Positions 51,601 to 63,200 of a stretch of DNA of 64,000 nt are shown in pieces. Positions within the stretch are counted from its first letter, which is position 1. Each line of letters starts with the position of its first letter. The translations under genes and the position numbers were made by a program. Origin of the DNA: Phytophthora quininea (Eukaryota; Oomycota; Peronosporomycetes; Peronosporales; Peronosporaceae); the NCBI GenBank assembly GCA_011947345.1, contig JAAVTG010000663.1, positions 1-64,000 of the forward strand. The letters are read 5' to 3'. Under the pieces are notes generated by a model that ran no database searches, had not been told where the DNA came from, and saw only the letters and a program-made list of their open reading frames with translations.

Positions 51601-52747
51601 ATGGCTCCCGCTGGTACGAAGGAAACGACCAAGATGAAGCACACCACCGAGCATGGTGAGCCGGCAGTTGGGTCGCATGGGCACCACGGAAAAGAAGAAG
51701 ACAAGGCTCAAGGCCCGCACAACCCCGTGCTCGTTGAGAAGCCTGGCGCTTCCAGTTCCACCAAGCTCGACGGCAACGGACTTCGTGTCACAATTGTCGC
51801 CGCCCGGTGGTACGAACAAGAAGTCCGTTCACTTGTGCAGGCTTGTTCCGAGGAACTGCTTCACAAGGGCGTGGCGGAAGACGATCTTCACCTTATTGAG
51901 GTGACGGGCGCGTTCGAACTACCGTATGCCGCCGCCCGCATCATCCACTGCAAGGATGCGAGTCACCGCCCGGACGCTGTGATTTGCATCGGGTGCATCG
52001 TGAAAGATGGCACATACACGAGCAAGACGATGAGTCTGGCCGTGGCGCACGGGATCATGAAGCTTAATGTGACGTCGGATGTGCCTGTGATTTTCGGGGT
52101 TCTGTGCTGCAAGAACGAGCAGCAGGCCCATGCGTGCACGACGGAGTGTGTTAGTGGAGGAGGTGGCTGTGGCAAGAAGTGCAACCACGGTGTGAGTTGG
52201 GCTCAGTCCGCTTTGGAGTTGGCGCATTTGAAGCATTGCATGGCGTCCAAGAAGGGCGACAAGTGTTGCTGCAGCCGCTGTGAGTCTCGCAGCGGTGGGT
52301 CAGGCGGTATGTATGCTTCAGGAAAGCATGGCTCGGAGACGGCCGACGAGTGCACGCGCTGTGGGTCTTCCCGGGAAAATGTTCCTGCTTGGACTGCAAC
52401 TGTCGGTCGTGCTGCAGCAAGCGAGGCGAGTGCGGTACCTGTGGCTCAACGTCACGAAACTGCTCGTGCAAAGACTGCAAGTGCAAGGTCTGCTGCGCCA
52501 ACCGCGAGGCTTGCCGGAGCTGTGGATGCCCGCCGGATACGTGCTCGTGCGATGACTGCAACTGTTCTTCCTGCTCGAGCAAGAAAGCGCCGACTGCAAA
52601 GTCTTCTCACGCCGAGGCGTCGAAGCACCACCCGAGACGTCGAAGCACCAGGAAAGCTCGCCGTCTTCTGCTGGTGCTGGAAGTTCTAAGGAGTGCGCCA
52701 GTTGTGGCAGTCCGGGTGGCAAGTGCAAGTGCGGTCTTCTGCACTAA
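51601..52747 (+). CDS. Lumazine-synthase-like domain fused to metallothionein-like Cys repeats
   Basis: About 382 aa after two one-base deletions (near 52370 in a C3 run and near 52630) are restored. N-terminus: polar, His-rich (SHGHHGKEEDK). Residues about 55-210 match 6,7-dimethyl-8-ribityllumazine synthase: VTIVAARWYEQEV, VTGAFELPYAAARI, VICIGCIVKDGT, DVPVIFGVLCCKNEQQA and NHGVSWAQSALELAHL. The catalytic His segment (RG-T-H in active enzymes) reads KDGTYTSK, and a Cys/Gly insert sits before NHGVSW. The C-terminal third has three full repeats and one partial repeat of CxxCG-x5-CxC-x2-CxC-x2-C, e.g. CGTCGSTSRNCSCKDCKCKV. Such a spacing can bind Zn or Cu thiolate clusters. I infer a repurposed, probably non-riboflavin protein for metal binding. 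Confidence 0.8.
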
Positions 52748-53056
52748 GTCGCAGCGAGTGCGTACTGTGGTGTAGTTGGTGTCCGATGGTCTCCGCAAAC
52801 GAAACGAAGGTCGTCGACACAGCTGCACTGGCGAAGGAAACGAGCTGCACTGGTGTTGGACGCGGCGACAAACTGAACAGGAAGCACAGAAGAGATGATG
52901 CAACGCCGCTCCTCCAACGAGGTTTTACTTTGATGCATAAGTGTTGGCTGCAGTCTAGCCAAACCAATGAACACGACTGAAGTTTTGTTCTCTTGCCTTC
53001 GTTAGCGTCCCAGCCATTATTGCCTTGTCGGATCACGCTTGTCATTTCTCGAAAAG
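52748..53056. other. Spacer between the two Cys-repeat paralogues
   Basis: 309 bp without a supportable gene. It ends with the Inr-like element of the second paralogue. Confidence 0.5.
53042..53048 (+). promoter_or_regulatory. Oomycete Inr-like element
   Basis: TCATTTC (YCAYTYY) in TGTCATTTCTCG, 8 nt before ATG 53057. Confidence 0.4.
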
Positions 53057-53502
53057 ATGGCGGTCGGGACAACTACCAACGTCAAGGGCAACGCGAAGAC
53101 GAAGACTGCGACTGACCAGTCTGAAGACAGTCACACTCACGGTGCAGGCGAGCAAGAGAGCAAGGCCGCTTCCAGCTCCACCGAGCTCGACGCGGGGGCC
53201 CCGGCCAAAGTGTGATGTCAGTCACCAATTCAACGACGCTTTGCGGGGCTAGCTGCGCGGCTGCTGCTCAGCGTGCCTCAGCAGGAGAATGTCCAGGCTG
53301 TGGCTGTCCTGCCGGAAATTGTCGATGCACCAAGTGCCAATGCCCGATCTGCGGGCCAAGTCAGACGGCGACTCTGCCAACGGCGTGCAACATGGGAGCT
53401 CGAGCTGCGCACCATGGTACGGTGGGCGGCTGCCCTGCATGCGGGTGCCCCACGGGCAACTGCCCTTGCACGAATTGCGTGTGCCCGCAGTGCGCCAAGT
53501 AG
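53057..53502 (+). CDS. Metallothionein-like Cys-repeat protein, paralogue lacking the synthase domain
   Basis: About 148 aa after one base is restored near 53212. The N-terminus (MAVGTTTNVKGNAKTKTATD, then SSSTELDAGAPAKV) matches the leader of the neighbouring fusion, which has SSSTKLDGNGLRV just before its synthase domain. In this gene the synthase domain is missing. The sequence passes to CGASCAAAAQRASAGE and two Cys repeats: CPGCGCPAGNCRCTKCQCPI and CPACGCPTGNCPCTNCVCPQ, the same CxxCG-x5-CxC-x2-CxC-x2-C pattern. I infer a tandem duplication followed by loss of the enzyme domain. Likely cytosolic metal binding; not tested. Confidence 0.7.
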
Positions 53503-53632
53503 CTTGTGCGGATGCATCGAGACGGCAACTCGGAAGTCGGAAGCTGACCTGCAGACAAGGGATGCAAGCAAGACAAGATGCAGAAGAGCAGGCAGACTTT
53601 CATGCGTGTTTGAAAATGAACGATTCCGCTCT

Positions 53633-54180
53633 TCAGAAGTTAAGAGACCTCGTGGTTTTGATCCGTTGGGGTGGGTGAGTTGTAGAGCACACGGGCTCCG
53701 GCGCACAGAAGTCTGTCTCGGAGCCAACGATGCTGACAGGGGTGTCGCCCGCGGGATTGTTCGAGCAGTCGAGCGGTACATTGTACGTCACGTTGCTAGG
53801 CTGATTGTCCGCGGAGTACGGCTTGCAGCCGTAGGCGTCCGTCTTGAGCAGATCGCAGTACGACCCGAACTCCAGTCCAGGCTGAGGCCCGGGACAGTTG
53901 CCGGTCGAGACGTTGCTGACACAGGCAGGTTCGTTCACGCAGAAGGCGTTCTGCAAGCCCTGAACGCTCACCGTGAGGGTCGTGTCCGAGCACGCAACGT
54001 ACGGCGCAGCGGTGACTGGGGTCGTCGTCGTGGCGAGTTCGGTTGTCGGCGGTTCGGTCGTGTCGGCATCGTCCACGCCCGAGTTGTCGTCACTACCCGA
54101 GAACGAGCCGTCCTCGATGGGGGCCTTCGTGGGGGCACTGGATAGCTCGCGGGGCAGGCTCCCGATCCGTTGCGTTGTGC
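53633..54180 (-). CDS. Cysteine-rich secreted protein (family A, member 2), N-terminus unresolved
   Basis: The open frame from about 54180 encodes a Thr/Pro/Ser-rich stretch (TTEPPTTELATTTTPVTAAP), then the same Cys unit as the 38.6-kb protein: FCVNEPACVSNVSTGNCPGP, LEFGSYCDLLKTDAYGCKPY, LDCSNNPAGDTPVSIVGSET and FCAPEPVCS. After that it departs from the family and stops at 53633, so the second half-unit is cut short. No ATG or signal peptide is in frame; a frame break or a missing exon near the 5' end is likely. The mucin-like Thr stretch suggests O-glycosylation of a wall or surface protein. Its 5' end abuts the dynein promoter on the other strand. Confidence 0.65.
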
Positions 54181-54196
54181 TCGCGTCTTTTCAAGA

Positions 54197-54203
54197 TCAC
54201 TTC
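54197..54203 (+). promoter_or_regulatory. Oomycete Inr-like element of the dynein gene
   Basis: TCACTTC (YCAYTYY) 29-35 nt before ATG 54232. Confidence 0.4.
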
Positions 54204-54231
54204 AAGATCGTCGTTGTGAGCCGCAGAAGTC

Positions 54232-57200
54232 ATGGAGGACTCGAGGCGAGGATATCTCACTGGACTACTCGGAGGACTTTGGGCTCCGAGACCGACACGA
54301 CTGAGCGAGGACAAGGCGTCGCAGGAAGCGCTGACCTCGTTCTTGGACGACACGCGCTGTGGCGTGCTCCATGCTCGACTCGCAGCAGAAGGAACCGAGA
54401 TCCTGCTGAGTAATTCACTGCAGAGTGAAGTGGAAACCCCAGTCAAAGAAGAGACGGCGGCGTTCCTGAAGCTACAAAGCTCGGTGCCTCTCACTCCGGA
54501 CAACATGAGCACCAGTGTACAGCTCACTTCTGCACTGCAGACCCCGCTGCAAAGTCTGTATCAGACCGTGCACCAAGTGTATGCTCCGCTGCTGTTGAGA
54601 GACGACGCCAGAGCGAGTCAATTGTCCCAGAAACTGAAAGATGTTCTGCTGGAGTTGGATGCTGGACTGGCAGGAACAGTGCTGGTTCAAGGAGGAGGTG
54701 ACAAGAAGCCGAAGACGCCGTCGGATCAAGACGACGGACTCATGAGCATTGCAACCATGAGTGATGAAATCGCCTATTGGGAAGCCATGGAGACGGACTC
54801 GAGACAAGCCCGACGGGCCAAGAAGTTTAGTGCAGCTTTCGACACGGTGCACCAGAGATTTTCAGCTCCGATCGGGGACTTGGCATTCGACGAGATGACG
54901 GACCTACTGGACGACGCGTTAAACGTTGCAGACGACCTGTGGAGACTCGATCTTGCTAGGGATCAAATGTACCCGCAGCGTCGTATGGATCACATGCTGG
55001 GTCTTGTCACTGGTGCGATCAACACGTTCGTGCTCGCTAAAACGAAAGCTTTGGACGGAGGAGATAAAGAGGCCAACGTCTGGAAGACACCATTCCATGG
55101 TGTGCAGCACCTATTGCAGCACGGTGTTGCGTTGTGTGACAAATGGCGCGGCAGTATCGAGTCGCTGACGGGGACGTTGTGGCCAGCTCATGGTGAACAC
55201 GTCTGGGAAGGTTCTGTATCTACTCAAGCTCAACGTGTTCAGCTGCTCGGAGCTCGATTCGAGCAAGTGCTACGTGTCCGTACGACGTACGAGGAACTCC
55301 ATGCGTTACTGCCATCTCGAGGTGGAAACCAAGAAGACGAGCTGGCAGACTCCTGTTTCCGACCGTTTGAACGGCTGCGACCTTTGTACTACAATGCGTA
55401 CACGGAACCCGCTTGGGAGCGCGCACTTAGCGAGTTTGATCGTGCGCTTGCTCCGATGGAGGCTCAAGTAGCTGCTGTGCTGCGTGAACGACTACGAGCG
55501 GTCACATCAAAACCCAGTGCGGCCGCACGATTGCTACAACGCTATCAACATCTTTTGCAGCGACCAACTTTGGCCCAAGCACTTGCTGGGGAACGAGATG
55601 CCTTGCTAGCTCAACTTTTGGCGCATGTGGACCAACTTGATAGTGACTTCGAGACCAGACGGCAGAACCTGGGATCAAGCAGTGGGAACAAAGGAGTGGA
55701 CTACACGTCGGCAAGACGTTGAGTAACGATGTCAATGTCATTGTGTGGGCTCATGCTTTGGGTCGACGAGTGACAGATATGCAGCGCTTAGCACGTGGAG
55801 TTTTTACCGATCTACCGGCGCTTCCACGACTCTCGCAGCAATGTGATAAGTTGGCTGCCAAAGCGAGTGGCCTCGTACTGGATCGAGTGCGAGACTGGCA
55901 AGATTCTATGCTGCGTGCTCTTGATGAAGACGCCGAAAACAATGACGGTGGCCATTCACTACGACTGCGCGGAAGACTGATGCAGATTGACAAACAAAGT
56001 GGGGATCTCGTCGTCAACTTTAGCGAGTTTCTAGTTACATTACTACGAGATGTTCGTCAGCTGACTGAGCTTTCAGCGCAACAACCGACCGCTCAAGCAG
56101 GCGATGCGTGGGTACCAACTCGAGTTCGTCAAGTGGCTGAAGAAGCAGAAAAATATTATCGATTTGGCGTCACGCTACAGAAGGTGGCGAATTTCTACAA
56201 CAGTATCGAAGCGCAGATTATCGACGAGCAGAAGCCGATGCTGCTCGATTCTCTCTTGGCCTTTGAAGACGCTGTTCAACGTCCTGGCACCGCACAAAAC
56301 CCGAACCAGAAAACAAAAAGTAAAGATGTGACGTGGGCCAACCTGGAAGAGTGTGATGAATATGTCAGTCAGCTTCAGATTGCAGCGGACCGACTAGCAG
56401 CTGAAAACCGTCGATTCAAGCGAGCCCATGAAAAACTCGGCGAAGAGTTATTGGCTCTGCTTGATGTGGATTTGTTGCGTTATCCAGCCAAGTGGAAGGA
56501 ACGTTGGGACGAAGTCAAACGTAGCGCGCAGCTAACTACTCGTAAGCAAGATGCTGCACGGACTGCGAAGTGGTTTCTGTATTGGGACCACCAACTTTAC
56601 AAAGTCCTCGAAGCTGGGTATCAGTTTGGACTTGAGATGCTGAACGAAAACCTTCCCGAGATAAAGGAGATCAAAACGGAGCTGCATTTCCCGACAGCGT
56701 CTGTAGCCTCGAATACGACGCAAGCGTCTTCGTCTGTAGCATCTTCATTGGTACTGAAACCTCCAGTCGAGGAATTGAGAACGGCGTACTACAAGGCCAT
56801 GAAGAAGTTTGTTGCAAGACCAACTAAGTTCGGAGGCTTTGCCAACCCTCAAGTATTCGCCGCCATGTGTGACGCGAATGCTCGCAACCTTGTACGTGTC
56901 TACGAATCCTGCGAACGTTTATTTACTCGCTTGGAAGGAATTTTATTTGAGTACGAACATTGGGGATTTCTAGCCCGTCTTGGAAGTGGTGGCAACATCG
57001 ATCTGGATGCGTTAATGGAGAGCACGCTTCAAGAACCAGCCGACTGGGAGGGGAATCTCAAAACGCTGCGAAGCAAGCGAAAGAAAGCGAGAAGATACCT
57101 GACTTTGTGAAAGTGGACTGCATTCATCTCTCGCTGGTTCCATTCAAACGATCCCTGGACGAGTATTTGCAGCGGTTTGCTGATGCGTTATTGCTGTCTC

Positions 57201-60200
57201 TCCGCAAAAGCACTCTTGGGCATATTCGAATAGTGGAAGACTTTGTTGATGCGTCGATGGAGAGTTTGAACAAGCGACCGCACTCAATCGATGAAATTGG
57301 CGCCGCACAACTGGAATGGAAGGACATCGATGCTCACAAGGGTGACATCCAAGCACATTTCCAGAAAGCTGAAAAGAAAAAGACGTTATTACTCGCCGTT
57401 CTTGGTGGCGGCAGTAGTGCTGGCATGAGTGGATCGACGCTTGACACCAGTGAGGTGGAAGCTCGTTTAGCGCAGCTACCTACTCGGTGGGAGAACTTTG
57501 AGATCGCTCTTGAAGCTTTCAACGACATGATCGAGGAGCAGCGTGAAAGTCTCAAAGGCGAGATCGAAGGACAAGTCGTGGAGTGTAATGTCGAAATCGA
57601 CAAGTTTCGTCAGCGGTGGACTGCGTTACGCCCCGTGGAAGTTCCATCTTGGGAAGACGAAGCATTATCCAAAGTTTATTCCGCCATGGACGACTGGCGA
57701 GAGAAACTGGATGAGCTGAAGACTCGCAGTTCGACGTTGACAGCCAATTGCGCTGCGTTCTCGATGACCGAACCGGTGTTTGATGGTCTACAGTCTCTCG
57801 ATGACGACGTGACCAAACTCCAACGTAATTGGCAAACGTATCGTCAATTCCGTGAAGATATTCAAGCGATTGCTGTTATGGATTGGTTCGCCTTCTGCGC
57901 AAATATGTTTGCCCTACCTGACGCTGCTCAAAAGTGGGCTGATGCAGTAAAAGAGCAAGTCGCGCAAGGGATGGAACGCACCATTGTCGTGGACATGATT
58001 AACGACTTTAACACCCACGTGAAACGTGTGACGCCTGCGCTAAAGCTCTGTCGCGGTGAGCCATTCAAAGACGATCACTGGACACAACTCTTTCGCAAGC
58101 TTGGCTTTCCTCGCGGTGTGGAAAAGCAGAACTTAACTGTACAGCATTTCATGGATGTGTTCCCTGCATTGGAACTGCCAGCGACACTGCAATTCGTTAA
58201 GGTGCTTCATGCTCGAGCACAAGGTGAAGTTACGATCCGTGATGCTTTACAAGAATTACGCGCTTGGACGGAGACAGCCGAGCTGTCGTTACTAGATCAC
58301 GAACATGATGGTCGCCGGGTTGCTATCATCAAAGACTGGAAGGACTTGACTCTCGCTTTGGGCGACAATCAATCTCTGCTGGCATCCCTGAAGGAATCGC
58401 AGTTCTTCAAGCCGTTCGAAGGTGAAGCAATTCAGTACGAGATCAAGATGAGCACACTCGACCAAGCGCTGACGCAGTTGAATCTTATCCAGCGCAAGTG
58501 GGTGTTCCTCGAGCCCATTTTCTCGAAGGGTGCCTTGCCGTCCGAGCAGAGTCGCTTTCGTCGTGTGGATGAGGAATTCACCGACATCATGGCCACCGTT
58601 GAGCGTGACCCAAAGCTTTTAACTTGGCTGATGAACTTCTTTTTCCGCAACTCGTAGAGCGACTTACCACCATGGTCGATCAATTGGAGCGTTGCCAAAA
58701 AGCACTCGCCGACTTTCTTGAGGAAAAGCGTTCACGAATGCCGCGGTTCTACTTCATTGGTGACGAAGACCTGCTTGAGATCCTTGGACAGTCTCAAAAC
58801 CCAGCTGTGATTCAGAGCCATCTCAAAAGCTCTACCAAGGTGTCTACCGTGTGGAATTCTCTGAAAAGCAAGACCAAATCGTTGCGATGCTGAGCTCTGC
58901 TGGAGAGCGCGTGGCTCTTCAAACCCCCGTATCTGTAACGAGCAATGTCGAGGAATGGCTTGAGACCTTTACAGACGAAATGCGTCGCACCATCCGTGCG
59001 CGTACAGCTCAGTGTGTTGGTGCTGATGCCCCAGATTACCACAAATTTCCATCGCAAGTATTGTGTTTGACTGAGCAGATCCGATTCTGCTCGCAGGCTG
59101 AAGCAGCCATCAAAAGCGGTGGTATTCAAGAGCTTAAACGCAGTTTACAGGACACTTTGCGAGAACTCACGTCTCTGGATTTGAGCACCGAGCTCCTGAT
59201 GAGTCTCAAGGTGAAGGCTCTTGTGCTGGATTTAGTGCACCACATCGATGTGTGTGATCAGCTCTTAGCAGCAAACTGTCGCTCTGTAAGCGATTGGATC
59301 TGGCAAAAGCAACTCCGGTTCTACTTGGACTCTCAAAATCCGGCAAGGAGCCACCACCGTGTATTATCCGAATGAATGACGCGGAATTCGCTTACACGTA
59401 CGAATATCAGGGCAATGCTCCGAAGCTCGTGCACACTCCACTGACGGATAAATGCTACCTCACTCTAACCCAAGGAATGCATATGGGCTTTGGTGGCAAT
59501 CCGTACGGACCTGCTGGTACTGGTAAGACAGAATCAGTCAAGGCGTTGGGTGGACAGTTTGGTCGGCAGGTGTTGGTCTTCAATTGTGACGAAGGCATCG
59601 ATTTTCAATCGATGGGACGGATTTTTATTGGTCTTGTGAAATGCGGTGCCTGGGGATGCTTTGACGAGTTTAATCGTCTGAAAGAGGATCAGCTTTCTGC
59701 TATCTCGCAACAAATTCAAGTTATCCAGGATGCCATCAAAGAGAAGACGGGAACGATCAACTTGTTGAATCGATCGGTCGATGTAGACTTCAATGCTGGA
59801 ATTTTCGTGACACTCAATCCTGCTGGAAAAGGCTACGGTGGTCGATCGAAACTTCCAGACAACCTCAAGGCACTCTTCCGACCTGTAGCAATGGGCCGAC
59901 CCGATAATAACTTGATCGCTGAAGTGATTTTGTACTCGGAGGGTTTTAGCGAAGCTAAAGACATCGCTTCAAAGGTGGTGTCTCTTTATGGGTTATCGGG
60001 CCAGCTTCTTTCTCGACAGCAGCACTACGATTGGGGACTGCGTGCACTAAAAGCTGTCCTCAACACAGCGGGTAAACTTCTGCAAGCTGCTAAAAAGGAA
60101 CGAGCTACTGGTAAAGGCAATGCGGAAGAAGAGGGCAAGGCTACTGATGTGAAACCTGAGCGAATGACTCCCGCCGAAGAAACAGAAATTCTTATCAAGG

Positions 60201-63200
60201 CCGTACGCATCAATACGTTGTCTAAGCTCACATTCATGGATTCGACGCGCTTTTTGGCGCTGATAGGTGACGTTTTCCCTGGTGTCAAGTCTGCTGACCT
60301 AGAAGGAGGAGCCTAGGAGAAGCAATCCGAGATGTCATGACTAGCAAGCCGTTCTTTCTACAAGTTGATGAACTGCAGATACGAAAGATGCTTCAGCTTA
60401 AGGAATCGCTAGACCAACGCATGGGCTGTGTGGTTGTCGGTCCCTCGGGCAGTGGCAAGTCAACAGTGTGGCAAGTACTCCAACAAGCATTGATCCGCTG
60501 TGGACAGGTCGTCAAAATCCACGTGATGAACCCCAAGTCGATGCCACGTGAACGATTGTTAGGGCATATGGACTTGGACACTCGTGAATGGGAAGATGGC
60601 GTTCTCACTGCAGCAGCTCGACAGGTGGTCAAAGAGCCTGAAAACGTTCGCTCTTGGATTATCTGCGACGGAGACGTCGATCCCGAATGGATTGAGTCGC
60701 TGAATTCAGTCCTTGATGATAACCATCTACTTACTCTACCCAACGGCGAACGAATCAACTTCGGTCCGAATGTAAATTTCGTGTTCGAGACGCACGACTT
60801 ACGCTTTGCGTCTCCAGCAACCATTTCACGAATGGGAATGATCTTCTTATCGGACGAGGATATGGCCATAGAGAGGCTCGTGAGTAAGTGGTTGCTCACT
60901 CTTCCGCCAGTTACTGATCCCAGTACTACCAACACTCGAGACGCTCTCAAACAATGGATTGAGGAACTGTTCACGAGAGGATTGGAGGAACTACACAAGT
61001 ACGAACCCATCGTAGCTACCACGACGGTTGGTACGATCATGAACGGACTAAGTCATGTAGCGGCTGCCTCAACACGCTCCGAGTTTGTGTGTGCTATGAT
61101 CCGTGGCTTAGGAGCCAACTTGGCTATGGGATCTCGATCTTCTTTTGCAAAGTCGCTATTCATGATGGCAAACGAGCGTCCTCCAGACATGAGTGCCCCG
61201 CTTGACTGCTATTGCCAAGGATCTACGTTTTACACGTACGAAACCAAGCGAGATACTTACGGCGCGATGGACGGCAAAATGGATCGTAAAGACTTGTTAG
61301 TTAATGGCCAAGATGCAGTGGTGCCTACAGTGAGTGTTCAACGTGGACTAAAACTTATCGAGCCGTGGGTGGAGAAGATGGAGCCGTTTATTCTTGTTGG
61401 TCCTGAAGGAAGCGGCAAGAACATGTTGATCCGCCAGGCATTTAAGAATCTTAAGAGCGTCACAGTGTCGGTACTTCACTGCAACGCCCAGACGACAGCC
61501 GACCACGTCATCCACAAAATCGCTCAATGCTGCTCTTTATTCTCAACGCCAACCGGCCGAGTTTATCGCCCTCGAGATGCTGAGCGACTTGTGCTCTACC
61601 TCAAAGATATTAACTTACCCAAGCCGGACCAATACGACACGTGCATGCTCATTGCTTTTCTCCAGCAGCTGATCACTTTCAACGGATTTTACGACCAGCA
61701 TCTGGAGTTCCTCGGCGTTGAAAAGATCCAACTCGTTGCATCGATGAATGCTGCAACTACCGTCGGTCGACATCCTCTATCCACACGATTCACAGCGATC
61801 GTCAAGGTCGCGTATGTGGACTACCCGTCCACGGAAGAGTTGTCGGTTGTGTGTTCGACGTTCCTCGAAGGTGTTTTTGATTCGTCCAGTAATGTGCCTG
61901 CTACTTGGCGCGATGCTAGCAACAGAGATCGCCTTGCCAAAAGTTTGGTCGAGATTTACGATACCATCAAGACCAAGTTCACAGTCGACGAGCAAAGACA
62001 TTACCTTTTCACCCCGCGAGATTTAACCAAGTGGGTCTTTGCACTCGTCCGATATGATCTAGAGCACGAAGATGCTTTGGATGCTCTTGCGCATGAAGCA
62101 CGAAGATTATTCCGAGACCGTCTCGTTGATGCTGATGCTAAAGCCAAGTTTGATGGCATCCTAAACAGCATCTGGAAGCTGCAATGGCGTCACGCTGCCA
62201 AACTGCAAGACGTGTATTTCAGTTCACTGCACTGTCGCTCCGCTGGACTGGTGGAGAAGCCGGTAGCAGCCCCAATGCATCCACTGCAGCTTCATTGCAA
62301 AGAGTGGCTAGTGACGAGTTCTCCCAAGTTGTCTTGCAAGGTATGGTGCTGTACGAGCGTGAAGAAAAGGACTTACATATGTTGCTTTTCGACGAGATAC
62401 TCGAGCATATAACGATCGTGGAGCGGGTTCTGTCGGAGCCTGGCGGTTCGATGCTACTTGTTGGACACTCTGGGGTTGGCCGCCGATCAGCAACCACACT
62501 TATCTCGTACATGTTAAACTACACAATGTTTTCTCCCAGCATCACGCGCAATTACGACGCCGGTAGCTTTCGGACTGACTTAAAGAGTTTACTAGTGAAG
62601 GCCGGGGTGGAAGGCCAGCATTACGTCCTCTACTTGGAAGATCATCACTTCACTCAAGATGCGATATTGGAACTCACGAACTCGCTGTTAAGTTCTGGTG
62701 AGGTCCCTGGCTTGTACACACACGAAGAGATTGAGCCACAGATTGCACCACTCAAGGAGCTCATGCTTGAAAGTATCGGTGCTAGTGGTCAGGAGCATAT
62801 TCGTACTGTGTACGATTTCTTCGTGTCTCGCGTTCGGCAGTTTGTTCACGTGGTGCTATCGATGGATTCGAGAAATCCTCAATTTGTCCTTCGCTGTGAG
62901 AGCAATCCGGCGTTATACACGCGCTGTGCGATTGTTTGGATGGGCGAGTGGAACGGAAGCAGTATGTCGAGGCTGCCAGAATTGCTACTGACGGGGTCAG
63001 AACTTGTGGACAGCTTGGTCAAGACTACCCCTTTGATCTCGAGTTTGTACGCAAGCTGCAAGGAGTTTGGCGCGACTCCGCGCGAGTTCATCAGCTTCCT
63101 CGGTACTTGGCGGACATTATTCGAAACGAAGTGCAAGCAAATTGTGCAGGAGATCCGACACCTCAAGAGCGGTCTCAGTAAACTAGAGGAGGCCAGCGTG

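Noticed and set aside
54232..62400. Programmed ribosomal frameshifting in the dynein gene
   Set aside because: Seven shifts without a common slippery site or structure, and the same pattern in unrelated genes; consensus error is simpler.
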